DNA from: Rhizobium sp. BK251
GTDB lineage: Bacteria; Pseudomonadota; Alphaproteobacteria; Rhizobiales; Rhizobiaceae
Direction of reading: 5' to 3'
Assembly (NCBI RefSeq): GCF_004345245.1
Contig: NZ_SLUQ01000014.1
Location: 1 to 64,000 of the forward strand
DNA length: 64,000 bases
Shown here: positions 28,958-38,056 of the stretch, piece by piece
Layout of the letters: the number at the start of each line of letters is the position of its first letter
Numbering within the stretch: the first letter of the stretch is position 1
Notes under the pieces: generated by a model
The model's database searches: none
The model's input: the letters and a program-made list of their open reading frames with translations, nothing else
What the model was told of the DNA's origin: nothing
Program-made: the position numbers and the translations under genes

Positions 28958-29923
28958 TCAACCGCCCTGTATTGGCGCCGTCCGGCGGCGTGCGTCGGCA
29001 AACAATACGCCAACCGCGCAGGAGGCAAGGCGCGTCCGAACCGAATCCGCCCGCGACGTCAGGATGATCGGGACGCTAGCTCCGAGAACGATTCCCGCGG
29101 CATCCGCCCTAGCCAGAAACGTCAGGTTCTTCGCCAGCATATTGCCCGCTTCGAGATTGGGAACCACGAGAATCTGCGCATGGCCGGCAACGGGTGATTT
29201 GATGCCCTTTATCGCTGCCGCCTCGGGATCGATCGCATTGTCGAAGGCGAGCGGCCCATCGAGGATGCCTCCGGTGATCTGTCCGCGTTCGGCCATCTTG
29301 CAGAGGGCGGCGGCATCGATCGTCGAAGGGATCTTCGAGCTGACCGTCTCGACCGCAGAAAGGATCGCGACCCGCGGAGTTCCGAGGCCCACCTGCGTAA
29401 ACAGGTCGATGGCGTTCTGGACGATATCGCGTTTGACATCGAGATCCGGAGCGATGTTGATCGCGGCGTCGGTGATGAAAAGCGTTTCCGAATAGGTCGG
29501 AACATCCATCACGAAGACATGGCTGATCCGCCGCGCCGTCCTGAGGCCGGTCGCGGAGGAGGTCACGGCCCGCATGAGCTCGTCCGTATGAAGACTTCCC
29601 TTCATGAGCAGTTCAGCGCGGCCTTCGCGGATGACTTCCACCGCTTTCGCCGCAGCGGCATCGCTGTGCGGCGTGTCGATCAGCTCGAGAGGCGAAATGT
29701 CGAGGTCGTGCGACTTCGCGACTGCTCTGATCTTCTCCGCCGGCCCCACCAGAATGGGCCTTATTATCCCGACCTCGGCGGCCTCGACCGCGCCCCGCAG
29801 CGATGACTCGTCGCATGGGTGGGCAACGACGGTCGTCATCGGCGGCACCTGCTTGGCCCGTTCGATCAATCGCTCGTATTTCTGATGCCGCCCGGCTTCC
29901 CCGAGATTCTCCAAATCCGACAT
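28958..29923 (-). CDS. pta: Phosphate acetyltransferase (PTA_PTB family)
   Basis: 321-aa enzyme of the phosphotransacetylase/phosphotransbutyrylase family, making acetyl phosphate from acetyl-CoA. It starts MSDLENLGEAG and shows LMKGSLHTDELMRAV, HVFVMDVPTYSETLFITDAAINIAPD and GHAQILVVPNLEAGNMLAKNL in sequence, quoted in part. ATGs at 29938, 29929 and 29923 are in frame; GGAG lies nine bases before 29923, which is preferred. No MaoC-like domain is fused. The pta-ackA pair gives an ATP-yielding route from acetyl-CoA. Confidence 0.88.
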   Translation of the reverse strand: MSDLENLGEAGRHQKYERLIERAKQVPPMTTVVAHPCDESSLRGAVEAAEVGIIRPILVGPAEKIRAVAKSHDLDISPLELIDTPHSDAAAAKAVEVIREGRAELLMKGSLHTDELMRAVTSSATGLRTARRISHVFVMDVPTYSETLFITDAAINIAPDLDVKRDIVQNAIDLFTQVGLGTPRVAILSAVETVSSKIPSTIDAAALCKMAERGQITGGILDGPLAFDNAIDPEAAAIKGIKSPVAGHAQILVVPNLEAGNMLAKNLTFLARADAAGIVLGASVPIILTSRADSVRTRLASCAVGVLFADARRRTAPIQGG

Positions 29924-29981
29924 CCGCATATGCTCCATGTTGCAAGACGAGTTCACCCGCCGGCCATCGAGTGGCCGTCGG

Positions 29982-32231
29982 CTAGTTTGCGCTGCGGACA
30001 GCCTTGACCGGCACGGGCTTCGTCGGCGGCGGCACGGGTTCGGCAAGCGGCTCTTCGGAGACATCGAAAATGCCGACGATCCTCTGCAAGCGTCGCTCGG
30101 CTTCTTCGGAAAGCGCGCCGCGTGCGTTCAGAACCTCCTGGAGAGACGAAAGCGCTCCGCGACGAACGCCCTCATCTTGCGGCAGCATGGCTGGAAGCGC
30201 GTTGACGGCCGCCTCCTCGTCGAGCAGCAACATGAGGAACTGGTCGCGGATCAACGTCTTGAACTCGGCGAGCGTCATCGCCGGCATTCCGTTCTCAGCG
30301 CGCCGCATCCGGCGTATTGCGGCAAATCCACGCTCGTCCGCTGCGCCGCTCACCATCGCGACATAAAGCAGGCTGCGCGCCAGGGACTCGCGAAGCCCGC
30401 CCTGCCCGATTCGCGCCTTGAGTTCTTCGATCTTCTCATTCAGCACCTGAAGATGCAGTGCGGTCTTGCTGGCGCGACGGTGGGGCTTGGCATCCAGCGG
30501 ATCGACGCCGACTGCTGCCTGCAGGAGTGGCGAACCATAGACCGAAAGGAAGGTCGCCTCGCTCAGCGCCTCGGTCGCACCGCGCCAGGCCTCCAGGCCC
30601 GCGATGATCTGGCTGGAGAACGCTTTTTCCAAAGCCAGGAAGGGATTTTCCGCCGCCACGGGACGGCGTTCCTCGGCCACGTCAGCGGCAAGATCCGCAA
30701 TCTGCGCCATCAGGGGATTGGCGTCGGAAAGCAATTCATATTGCAGCCTGAGCGGATGGCTCTCCCGCAGTTGCTTGGCCGCCCAATCCGGCACCATCGC
30801 CCGCACGACTGGCTGGAAGAAGGTTCGATAAAGCGCGAGATTGATTTCAGAGACCCTTGCCGCGGTCGCGAAACGGCGATCGTCAGCGGGGCTATTGCAG
30901 CCGAGCGCCCTGATGTCGTCGAGCGTCCGGGCCTCGCAGCGCATGATCCAGTTGCCCTCGACGAGGTCTCCACGGATGGTCTCGTCGGTCTTCGCCTCGA
31001 ACGTTGCTTCGTAGAGCCCCGGCGGCAGCGCGTCGATGAGGTCGATGTTGCTGGAGAATTCTCCATGCTCCTTGCGGGCAACGCTTGCCGACACGAAAAT
31101 TCCGAGATGGCCGATTGTCTCATGAACGGTGTAGACGATCGTTTGCCCATGCGAGCGCATCTCGTTCACGTCGTCATAAAGGTCCAGGATCCAGTCGAGC
31201 GCCTGTGCGGGTGGCGTGATGTTGTCACCCTTCGAGCAAAAGACGACGATCGGCGCGCGAATGTTGCGAAGGTCGATCGCCTCGCCCTTCGATGTCTGGA
31301 TGCGTCCCGCAGCGAGATTGTTGCCGACGAAGAGTTCATCCACGATGAACTGGATCTCCTCGGCATTCAGGCTGACGTGACCGCCCCACCATTGCTCGAA
31401 ACCAAGGTAGCGCGGCGCCTCCGTGTCGATCTTGGAATAGAGGGTATACTGCTTGGTCCATAAGGTGTTAGCCGGATTCTGGTTCTCGAAATTCTGCACC
31501 AGCCAGGCGCCGTCGAATTTTCCATGGCCAAGGTCGCTGACAAGCGCCGTGAGCCAGCTGCCGCCAAGCAAGCCGCCCGAATAGCGCATGGGGTATTTGC
31601 CTCTTTCCCCGGCCCAATAGGACAACGGCGCGCCGGCAATGATCAGCGACCCGAACAATTCGGGACGCATGGCAGCCAGCATCGTGACGGCCCATCCGGC
31701 CTGGCAGTTTCCGATCACGCAGGGCTTCGCATCCGCGTCAGGATGCAAGGAAATGACCTTTTCCAGAAAGATCGCTTCGGCGTGGGCAATGTCTTCGATT
31801 GTCTGCCCCGGCTCAGGTTCCGGAAGGAAGCCGATGAAGTAGCACGGGTGCCCGGCTTTCAGAGCGACACCGATCTCGCTGTCGGCCTTGAAACCACCGA
31901 TACCCGGTCCGTGCCCGGCTCTCGGATCGACGACCACGAACGGCCGGCGGGTCTCGTCAACCTCGATCCCTTCCGGCGGAACGATGCGCACAAGCGCGTA
32001 GTTGACCGGCTTCTCAAGCTTGCGCCCGTCGAGAATTACCTCTGGGGTAAAGCTCAGCACGTGCGGCGCGGTCGCTTCTGCATGTGTCCGATACTGGTTG
32101 CCCCGCATGCGTATCACATCCCAGAACAGAAGGCTGCGCTGAGCCGCGTCTACGGCATATTCGAGAGCGACGCCGGCAGGACCGAATTGGCCCGCAAGGT
32201 CAGTCGTAGGCGTGTACGAAGGATACCGCAT
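29982..32231 (-). CDS. DUF3141 protein (PHB synthase-like alpha/beta hydrolase), orfA of the pta operon
   Basis: 749-aa protein. Residues about 60-400 look like an alpha/beta hydrolase related to polyhydroxyalkanoate synthases: GNCQAGW (174-180) puts a cysteine (C176) at the nucleophile elbow, FCSKGDNITPP supplies an acid and HETIGHLGIF the histidine. The C-terminal 350 residues are helical with no recognised domain. The same order orfA-pta-ackA-fabI is known in S. meliloti. The ATG at 32231 follows AGGAGACTCAGC. The reaction is unknown; acyl-CoA handling linked to acetyl phosphate is an inference. Confidence 0.85.
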   Translation of the reverse strand: MRYPSYTPTTDLAGQFGPAGVALEYAVDAAQRSLLFWDVIRMRGNQYRTHAEATAPHVLSFTPEVILDGRKLEKPVNYALVRIVPPEGIEVDETRRPFVVVDPRAGHGPGIGGFKADSEIGVALKAGHPCYFIGFLPEPEPGQTIEDIAHAEAIFLEKVISLHPDADAKPCVIGNCQAGWAVTMLAAMRPELFGSLIIAGAPLSYWAGERGKYPMRYSGGLLGGSWLTALVSDLGHGKFDGAWLVQNFENQNPANTLWTKQYTLYSKIDTEAPRYLGFEQWWGGHVSLNAEEIQFIVDELFVGNNLAAGRIQTSKGEAIDLRNIRAPIVVFCSKGDNITPPAQALDWILDLYDDVNEMRSHGQTIVYTVHETIGHLGIFVSASVARKEHGEFSSNIDLIDALPPGLYEATFEAKTDETIRGDLVEGNWIMRCEARTLDDIRALGCNSPADDRRFATAARVSEINLALYRTFFQPVVRAMVPDWAAKQLRESHPLRLQYELLSDANPLMAQIADLAADVAEERRPVAAENPFLALEKAFSSQIIAGLEAWRGATEALSEATFLSVYGSPLLQAAVGVDPLDAKPHRRASKTALHLQVLNEKIEELKARIGQGGLRESLARSLLYVAMVSGAADERGFAAIRRMRRAENGMPAMTLAEFKTLIRDQFLMLLLDEEAAVNALPAMLPQDEGVRRGALSSLQEVLNARGALSEEAERRLQRIVGIFDVSEEPLAEPVPPPTKPVPVKAVRSAN

Positions 32232-32533
32232 GCTGAGTCTCCTGGTTCACCGCTGGTTGCGAGATCAAGGATTGCTCTGACGACATTTTCCACCTGACGC
32301 CAGCCAGGGAACGGAGCAGTCCCGCCATCAGTCACGCGCTTTCTTAGCACTTGCAGCATACCGTCATGCGGTCGGAAGCACCAACGTATTTTACGGTAGC
32401 ATACGAGTAGGTCCCACACGGCAAGGTCGGGAGACTCCAGCGCCTGGCCACGATCGCGCGCTGCTGATCCGCATATCGCTCGGCCGGCTCGAACTCTGGC
32501 GCCGAGCGGCACCACCGAACCGTCAACGCGTTT
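32232..32533. other. Gene-free region upstream of the DUF3141-pta-ackA-fabI operon
   Basis: 302 bp between the ROK regulator stop and the DUF3141 start, presumably holding the operon promoter. I looked for a PHO box (two CTGTCAT-like repeats 11 bp apart) and found none that is convincing. Two CTGACG copies at about 32276 and 32293 are 17 bp apart, which does not fit. Confidence 0.5.
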
Positions 32534-33760
32534 CTACCCGTATTGGCTCGCGGCCGGCTGAGGAGAACCTTTCCATATGGCCGAAAACCGTGGGTCGAAG
32601 GCCCGTCCGATGGGTTCGACGGCGGCGCCGAGCGCAACGGACCATGGGTCGGCGATACCGGGCTGCAGGCGCGGCAGTCTCCGGTCGCGGTGCTCTGCGA
32701 TGGAGGGCAGCAACGGATGTATCGCGTCGACCAGCCGGCTCGCCAGTCGATCCGGCGCGCCGCAGAGAATGACGGTCTGCGGATCGAAGACCGTCTCCAG
32801 CAGATGCACGCTCCAGCGCAAGTCGCCGGCAGCTCTTTCGATCCATCCAGCCATGCGCGGGTCGCCTTCTTCGGCGAGACGGTTGATGACCGCGTAGAGG
32901 TCGGGGCTGGCGGGATCGATGTCGAGATGCTGATAGAGCGAGGCGAGCGAGGCCCGGTGCTCCAGCGGAGCGGCAGGGCCGGAAGCCGAAAGCAACGCCA
33001 TGCCGATCTCCCCGGCATTGCCGTTGGCACCGCTGTAAAGCTCGCCGCCGAGGATCAACCCGGCGCCGATACCATAGCCGAGATAAAGGCAGACGGCATG
33101 GTCCAGCCCATGGGCCGCGCCGACCATGCGCTCGGCTGTGGCGCAGGCGGCAGCGTCGTTCTGCAGCCCGACATCGAGGCCGGTCCCGTCCCCCAGCGTC
33201 TCGATCAGCGGAAAGGCCTGCCAGGCCTCCATCATCCAGGGATCGTCGCCACCGCCCCCGATGCCGAAGGGTCCGGGCATGGCGACGCCCAGGCCCACAA
33301 GCCGTTCCTCCGCGCGAGCGGCAAGGCGGACGAGGTCACGACGCACCCTGGCGATCAGGTCGAGAATGGTGGCGATGCCCCTTGCCGGACCACCGCGCGG
33401 CAACACCGCCTCGGCCCGCGCGAGCACTTCGCCAACGAGATTGACCGCCAGGGCACGCGTGACGTGCCGGTCGATCTGCAGGCCGATCGCAAAGGCCCCC
33501 TCCGGTACAAGCTGGTAGGGTCGCGAGGGTTGGCCCCTGCCCTTGCGCACGACGTCCTGCGCGGTGACGAGGCCATTGCTTTCGAGCTCGTCGATAATGT
33601 TGGAGACGGCCTGCTTGGTGAGCCGCGTCGCCCGCGCCAGATCGGCCCGCGACAACGCCCCGTTGACCCTGAGCGCGTCGATCATCACGCGCCGGTTATG
33701 GGCGCTCGTGCCTTCGTGATTGGTGCCGCTCTTGGCCCGGATCGGACGTCCGTCTTTCAT
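32534..33760 (-). CDS. ROK-family transcriptional repressor (NagC/XylR type)
   Basis: 408-aa regulator. A winged helix at residues about 25-85 (LSRADLARATRLTKQAVSNIIDEL) is followed by a ROK sugar-binding domain (GLGVAMPGPFGI, LQNDAAACATAERMVG, GYGIGAGLILGGELYSGANGNAGEIG, in pieces). The zinc cysteines are absent, as in many ROK regulators. The start at 33760 follows AGAGGGAA; an in-frame TTG two codons earlier is not used. It is divergent from a sugar ABC operon, with an 8-bp-arm inverted repeat between, so it most likely represses that operon. Confidence 0.9.
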   Translation of the reverse strand: MKDGRPIRAKSGTNHEGTSAHNRRVMIDALRVNGALSRADLARATRLTKQAVSNIIDELESNGLVTAQDVVRKGRGQPSRPYQLVPEGAFAIGLQIDRHVTRALAVNLVGEVLARAEAVLPRGGPARGIATILDLIARVRRDLVRLAARAEERLVGLGVAMPGPFGIGGGGDDPWMMEAWQAFPLIETLGDGTGLDVGLQNDAAACATAERMVGAAHGLDHAVCLYLGYGIGAGLILGGELYSGANGNAGEIGMALLSASGPAAPLEHRASLASLYQHLDIDPASPDLYAVINRLAEEGDPRMAGWIERAAGDLRWSVHLLETVFDPQTVILCGAPDRLASRLVDAIHPLLPSIAEHRDRRLPRLQPGIADPWSVALGAAVEPIGRAFDPRFSAIWKGSPQPAASQYG

Positions 33761-33802
33761 GAGCAATTCCCTCTTGACTCCTATAGAATATTGAAGAACT
33801 AA

Positions 33803-33823
33803 TAAGTCAATACAGTTGACTTA
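33803..33823. promoter_or_regulatory. Putative ROK operator
   Basis: Perfect inverted repeat TAAGTCAA-TACAG-TTGACTTA in the 236-bp gap between the ROK regulator and the sugar operon, 43 bp upstream of the regulator start. AT-rich palindromes of this type are typical for NagC/XylR-like repressors. Confidence 0.65.
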
Positions 33824-33996
33824 ATAAGGAACCGAAGAGTTCCGGGGAACGCCGAGGGCCGAACAAAGGCCGGCTCAATGACGCTCCGACGAAGTGCCGG
33901 CGCCCGCGCATGCCGTGGACGCTCGCAAGACCATTGGTGACGGTTCGCGACCCGCCATCAAAACTCGCGTGAATGTCAAGAAAACTGGAGGCAGGA

Positions 33997-35232
33997 ATGT
34001 TGAAATCCTCAAGCAAGCTTTTGATGGGCGCGGCCCTCATCGGCGCGTCCTTCGCGTCGCATGCCTACGCCGAAACGACGATCAACGCGCTTTTCATGGC
34101 GCAGGCCGCTTATAGCGAAGCCGATGTGAGGGCGATGACGGACGCCTTCACCAAGGAAAATCCGGATATCAAGGTCAACCTCGAATTCGTCCCCTATGAG
34201 GGCCTGCACGACAAGACGGTGCTGGCGCAGGGCTCCGGCGGCTACGACGTCGTGCTCTTCGACGTGATCTGGCCAGCCGAATATGCCAGCAACAACGTGC
34301 TGGTGGACGTTTCTTCGCGCGTCACCGACGATATGAAGAAGGGCGTGCTGCCCGGCGCATGGACCACCGTCCAGTACGACGGCAAGTATTACGGCATGCC
34401 CTGGATCCTCGATACCAAGTACCTGTTCTACAACAAGGAAATCCTGGAAAAGGCCGGTATCAAGAACCCGCCGAAGACCTGGGAAGAATTGACCGAGCAG
34501 GCCAAGACGATCAAGGACAAGGGCCTGCTTGCCACTCCGATCGCCTGGAGCTGGGCGCAGGCGGAAGCCGCGATCTGTGACTACACCACCCTCGTCAGCG
34601 CCTACAAGGGCGATTTCCTCAAGGACGGCAAGCCGGACTTCCAGAACGGCGGCGGTCTCGATGCGCTGAACTACATGGTGTCCAGCTACGCCTCGGGCGT
34701 CACCAACCCGAACTCCAAGGAATTCCTGGAGGAGGACGTCCGCAAGGTCTTCCAGAACGGCGACGCTGCCTTCGCGCTCAACTGGACCTACATGTACAAC
34801 ATGGCCAACGACCCGAAGGACAGCAAGGTCGCCGGCAAGGTTGGCGTTGTTCCGGCTCCGGGCGTGGCCGGCAAGAGCGAGGTTTCGGCCGTCAACGGCT
34901 CGATGGGCCTCGGCGTGACGACTGCCAGCAAGAATCCCGACGAGGCGTGGAAGTACATCGCCTTCATGACCTCGCAGGCGACGCAGAACCAGTACGCCAA
35001 GCTCAGCCTGCCGATCTGGGCCTCCTCCTATGAGGATCCGGCCGTCACCAAGGGCCAGGAAGAGCTGATCGCCGCCGCCAAGGTCGGGCTCGCCGCCATG
35101 TACCCGCGCCCGACGACGCCGAAGTACCAGGAACTCTCCACCGCCCTCCAGCAGGCCATTCAGCAGTCGCTGCTCGGCCAGTCCCCGCCGGAGGACGCGC
35201 TGAAGGCCGCAGCCGAGGACAGCGGCCTCTAG
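33997..35232 (+). CDS. Sugar ABC transporter substrate-binding protein
   Basis: 411-aa family 1 solute-binding protein. The signal peptide runs from MLKSSSKLLMGAALIGASFA to HAYA; the mature part begins ETTINALFMAQAAYSEADVRAM. The motif YGMPWILDTKYLFYNKEILEKAG is characteristic of the family. The start at 33997 is set by GGAGGCAGGA and the signal peptide. First gene of a six-gene operon (binding protein, two permeases, SIS protein, PfkB kinase, ATPase); the ligand is probably the substrate of those two enzymes. Confidence 0.92.
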   Translation: MLKSSSKLLMGAALIGASFASHAYAETTINALFMAQAAYSEADVRAMTDAFTKENPDIKVNLEFVPYEGLHDKTVLAQGSGGYDVVLFDVIWPAEYASNNVLVDVSSRVTDDMKKGVLPGAWTTVQYDGKYYGMPWILDTKYLFYNKEILEKAGIKNPPKTWEELTEQAKTIKDKGLLATPIAWSWAQAEAAICDYTTLVSAYKGDFLKDGKPDFQNGGGLDALNYMVSSYASGVTNPNSKEFLEEDVRKVFQNGDAAFALNWTYMYNMANDPKDSKVAGKVGVVPAPGVAGKSEVSAVNGSMGLGVTTASKNPDEAWKYIAFMTSQATQNQYAKLSLPIWASSYEDPAVTKGQEELIAAAKVGLAAMYPRPTTPKYQELSTALQQAIQQSLLGQSPPEDALKAAAEDSGL

Positions 35233-35246
35233 GCCAACCATCGACT

Positions 35247-35272
35247 CGGGCGGCGCGAGACGCTGCCGCCCG
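35247..35272 (+). other. Hairpin between binding-protein and permease genes
   Basis: Stem CGGGCGGC/GCCGCCCG (8 bp) with a 10-nt loop in the 75-bp gap after the binding-protein gene; no T-run. Same placement as the hairpins at 11367 and 20232. Confidence 0.6.
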
Positions 35273-35307
35273 GCCTTTCCGCATTCAGTAAACCGAAAGA
35301 GCGCTCC

Positions 35308-36192
35308 ATGTCCGGCACCTGGCTGACAACCCGCGCATGGCTGTTGATGCTGCCCCTGCTCGCGGTCATGATCGCCGTCATCGGATGGCCGCTTGCCGAC
35401 ACCGTCGGCCTTTCCTTCACGGACGCCAAACTTGTCGGTACGCCCGGCAACTTCGTCGGCATCGACAACTATGTGAAGATGGTCTCCGGCAATAATTTCC
35501 AGCGCACGCTGCTGACGACGGCATGGTTCGCCATTGTCTCCGTGGCCGCCGAAATGGTGGTCGGCGTGCTGGCAGCGCTGCTCCTCAATCAGGAATTCCG
35601 GGGCCGCACGACGCTGCGCGCCCTGATGATCCTTCCCTGGGCGCTGCCGACCGTTGTCAACGCCACGCTCTGGCGGCTGATCTACAATCCAGAATACGGC
35701 GCATTGAACGCTGCCCTGACGCAGATCGGCCTGATCGACACATACCGCTCCTGGCTCGGCGAGCCCGGCAGCGCTCTCACCGCACTGATCGTCGCCGATT
35801 GCTGGAAGAATTTTCCGCTGGTGGCTCTCATCGCGTTGGCAGCCCTGCAAGCCGTTCCGCGCGACGTGACGGCGGCCGCGCTGGTGGATGGTGCCGGCCC
35901 GTTCTCGCGCTTCCGCTTCGTCATCCTGCCGCATATTGCCGGACCGCTGATGGTGGCGCTGGTGCTGCGCACGATCGAGGCTTTCAAGGTTTTCGACATC
36001 ATCTGGGTCATGACGCGCGGCGGCCCGGCCAATAGCACGCGCACGCTCTCGATCCTCGTCTACCAGGAAGCCTTCTCCTTCCAGCGCGCAGGGTCGGGAG
36101 CATCGCTGGCCCTGATCGTGACGCTGCTCGTCAGCGTCCTGGCGGCGACCTACGCGTCGCTGGTGCGCAAGGCTGCGGGGAGTGCCGCCTGA
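35308..36192 (+). CDS. Sugar ABC transporter permease (MalF type)
   Basis: 294-aa permease with six hydrophobic segments. The EAA loop is near residues 185-210 (VPRDVTAAALVDGAGPFSRF). The start codon at 35308 (MSGTWLTTRAW) follows the hairpin. Its stop overlaps the start of the second permease (TGATG), so the two are coupled. Confidence 0.92.
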   Translation: MSGTWLTTRAWLLMLPLLAVMIAVIGWPLADTVGLSFTDAKLVGTPGNFVGIDNYVKMVSGNNFQRTLLTTAWFAIVSVAAEMVVGVLAALLLNQEFRGRTTLRALMILPWALPTVVNATLWRLIYNPEYGALNAALTQIGLIDTYRSWLGEPGSALTALIVADCWKNFPLVALIALAALQAVPRDVTAAALVDGAGPFSRFRFVILPHIAGPLMVALVLRTIEAFKVFDIIWVMTRGGPANSTRTLSILVYQEAFSFQRAGSGASLALIVTLLVSVLAATYASLVRKAAGSAA

Positions 36193-37037
36193 TGGAACGC
36201 AAGAGCCCTCTCTTCACGATCTTCATCTATATCTCGGCCATCCTGCTTGCGCTCATCATCCTCGCGCCGATCCTCTGGCTCTTTGTAATGAGCATATCGC
36301 CGGCCGCCGATCTTGCCGCGAAACCGCTGCGCTGGTGGCCGCAAACGGCGGATTTCTCGCGCTACGGTGTCCTGCTATCGACCGTGGAGAACAGCGCGGG
36401 GGCCGCCTTCACCGCCTCGCTGCGCAACAGCATCACCATTGCCGGCATGGCGACCTTGGTGGCGCTGGCGCTCGCCATTCCCGCCGGCTGGGCCGTTTCC
36501 CGAACGCCATCCGTCGGCTGGTCGCTTTCGATGGTGATTGCCACCTACATGCTGCCGCCGGTCGCGCTCGCCGTACCGCTCTACCAGGGACTTGCCTATC
36601 TCGGCATGTTGAACAACGTGTTCGGCCTGGCGCTGGTCTACCTGACGATCCTCGCCCCCTTCACCACGTGGCTGATGAAATCCGGGTTCGATTCCATTCC
36701 GAAGGAGATCGAATCCGCCGCCATGATCGATGGGGCGGGCCTTTTCCAGACGCTGAAGATCATCACCCTGCCGCTCGCCATGCCTGTCATGGCGACCTCG
36801 GCACTCTTCGCTTTCCTGCTCGCCTGGGACGAATTCTTCTACGCACTGCTCTTCACCTCTGACCAGCGGGCCAAGACCCTGACGGTGGCCATCGCCGACC
36901 TGGCGGGCGGACGCGTCTCCGATTACGGGCTGATTGCCACAGCCGGCGTGCTTGCCGCCCTGCCGCCGGTGCTGGTCGGCCTCCTCATGCAACGTGCCCT
37001 GATCTCGGGACTGACTAGCGGCGGCGTCAAGGGATGA
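36192..37037 (+). CDS. Sugar ABC transporter permease (MalG type)
   Basis: 281-aa permease with six hydrophobic segments and an EAA loop (IPKEIESAAMIDGAGLFQTL, about residues 178-197). It overlaps the upstream permease by one base and the downstream SIS gene by four bases (ATGA). Partner of the MalF-type protein in the same importer. Confidence 0.92.
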   Translation: MERKSPLFTIFIYISAILLALIILAPILWLFVMSISPAADLAAKPLRWWPQTADFSRYGVLLSTVENSAGAAFTASLRNSITIAGMATLVALALAIPAGWAVSRTPSVGWSLSMVIATYMLPPVALAVPLYQGLAYLGMLNNVFGLALVYLTILAPFTTWLMKSGFDSIPKEIESAAMIDGAGLFQTLKIITLPLAMPVMATSALFAFLLAWDEFFYALLFTSDQRAKTLTVAIADLAGGRVSDYGLIATAGVLAALPPVLVGLLMQRALISGLTSGGVKG

Positions 37038-38056
37038 CCATGAACGCAAACAAACCACGCCCGGCGGGACTTGCCGCCATCGACCGCGAAATGGCACGCC
37101 AGCACGCCGATGCGCTTTCCTCGTTCGACGGTGCGGCGGAGACGGCCGCCAAGGCCGCCGCCTCGCTGAAGCGAACCCGCGCGCTGCTGCTTCTCGGCAT
37201 GGGCGGCTCCCATGCCGTCAACCGCGCCGTCGAGCCGCTCTACCGCGCGCTTGGCGTCGACGCCATCGCAGTCCCGCTCTCCGAGCAGCTGGGCCAGCCG
37301 CTTGCCCTCGAAGGGCGCACCATCTTCGTCACGTCGCAATCGGGTGAGAGCGCCGAAGTGCATCGCTGGTTCGCCGAGGCCGGCGGAACGGCGGACACCT
37401 TCGGCTTGACCCTGGAGGCCGGATCCTTCCTCGCAGGCGCCGCTCCCTCGCTGGTCGGGGCGGGCGGCACCGAGCTTGCCTTCGCGGCCACCCGCAGCCT
37501 GACGGTGACATTTGCGCTGCATCTCGCTGTCCTCGCCGCGCTCGGGGAGGATGCCGCGCCGGCTCTTGCCGTGCTGCGCTCGCCCGAGGCCGCTTCCATC
37601 GATGCAGCCCTTTCCGCCCTTGAAGGCGTCGCAAGCATCGTCACGTCGGGCCGCCGTCTGCAGGGCCTTGCCGAAGCACTGGCACTCGGCCTGACCGAAC
37701 TTTCCCGCTGCCCCTGCTTCTCGCTGGAAGGCGGACAACTGCGCCACGGCCCGATGGAAATGCTCGGCCCCAAGATCGGCGTGATCCTGTTCCGCGGCAA
37801 GGACTCGACAGCCGGGCTGGTGACAGCCATGGCCACTTCGGCCGTAGAGACGGGCGCGCCTGTCATCATCTTCGATGCCTCCGGAGAGGAGGATGTGACC
37901 GGAGCAACCACCATCCGCTTCCCGCCCGCGACGGGGCTCGCCGCGATCTTTTCCATGCTGCCGGTCGCACAGAAGCTGATGATCGCCTTCGCCGAGACTC
38001 GCGTCGAGAACGCCGGCACGCCGGTCCGCTCGACCAAGATCACCCGGAGCGAGTGA
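37034..38056 (+). CDS. SIS-domain sugar isomerase/deaminase/deglycase
   Basis: 340-aa protein with two SIS domains. The first has LLLLGMGGSHAVNRAV and the phosphosugar loop SQSGES; the second has FSLEGGQLRHGPMEMLGP, whose RHGP motif is shared with GlmS isomerase domains, AgaS and FrlB. It sits directly before a PfkB kinase in a sugar-uptake operon. FrlB-type deglycases plus FrlD-type kinases act on fructosamine (Amadori) 6-phosphates, and AgaS-type deaminases act on amino sugars. Which applies here cannot be told from sequence alone. Confidence 0.85.
   Translation: MTMNANKPRPAGLAAIDREMARQHADALSSFDGAAETAAKAAASLKRTRALLLLGMGGSHAVNRAVEPLYRALGVDAIAVPLSEQLGQPLALEGRTIFVTSQSGESAEVHRWFAEAGGTADTFGLTLEAGSFLAGAAPSLVGAGGTELAFAATRSLTVTFALHLAVLAALGEDAAPALAVLRSPEAASIDAALSALEGVASIVTSGRRLQGLAEALALGLTELSRCPCFSLEGGQLRHGPMEMLGPKIGVILFRGKDSTAGLVTAMATSAVETGAPVIIFDASGEEDVTGATTIRFPPATGLAAIFSMLPVAQKLMIAFAETRVENAGTPVRSTKITRSE

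Noticed and set aside
32232-32533. PHO box upstream of the DUF3141-pta-ackA-fabI operon
   Set aside because: Only scattered CTGACG-like strings with 17-bp spacing; no pair of CTGTCAT-like repeats at 11 bp.
34009-35934. 641-aa open frame antisense to a binding protein and permease
   Set aside because: It covers two clear genes on the plus strand and has shadow-like composition (Gly, Arg, Gln, His).
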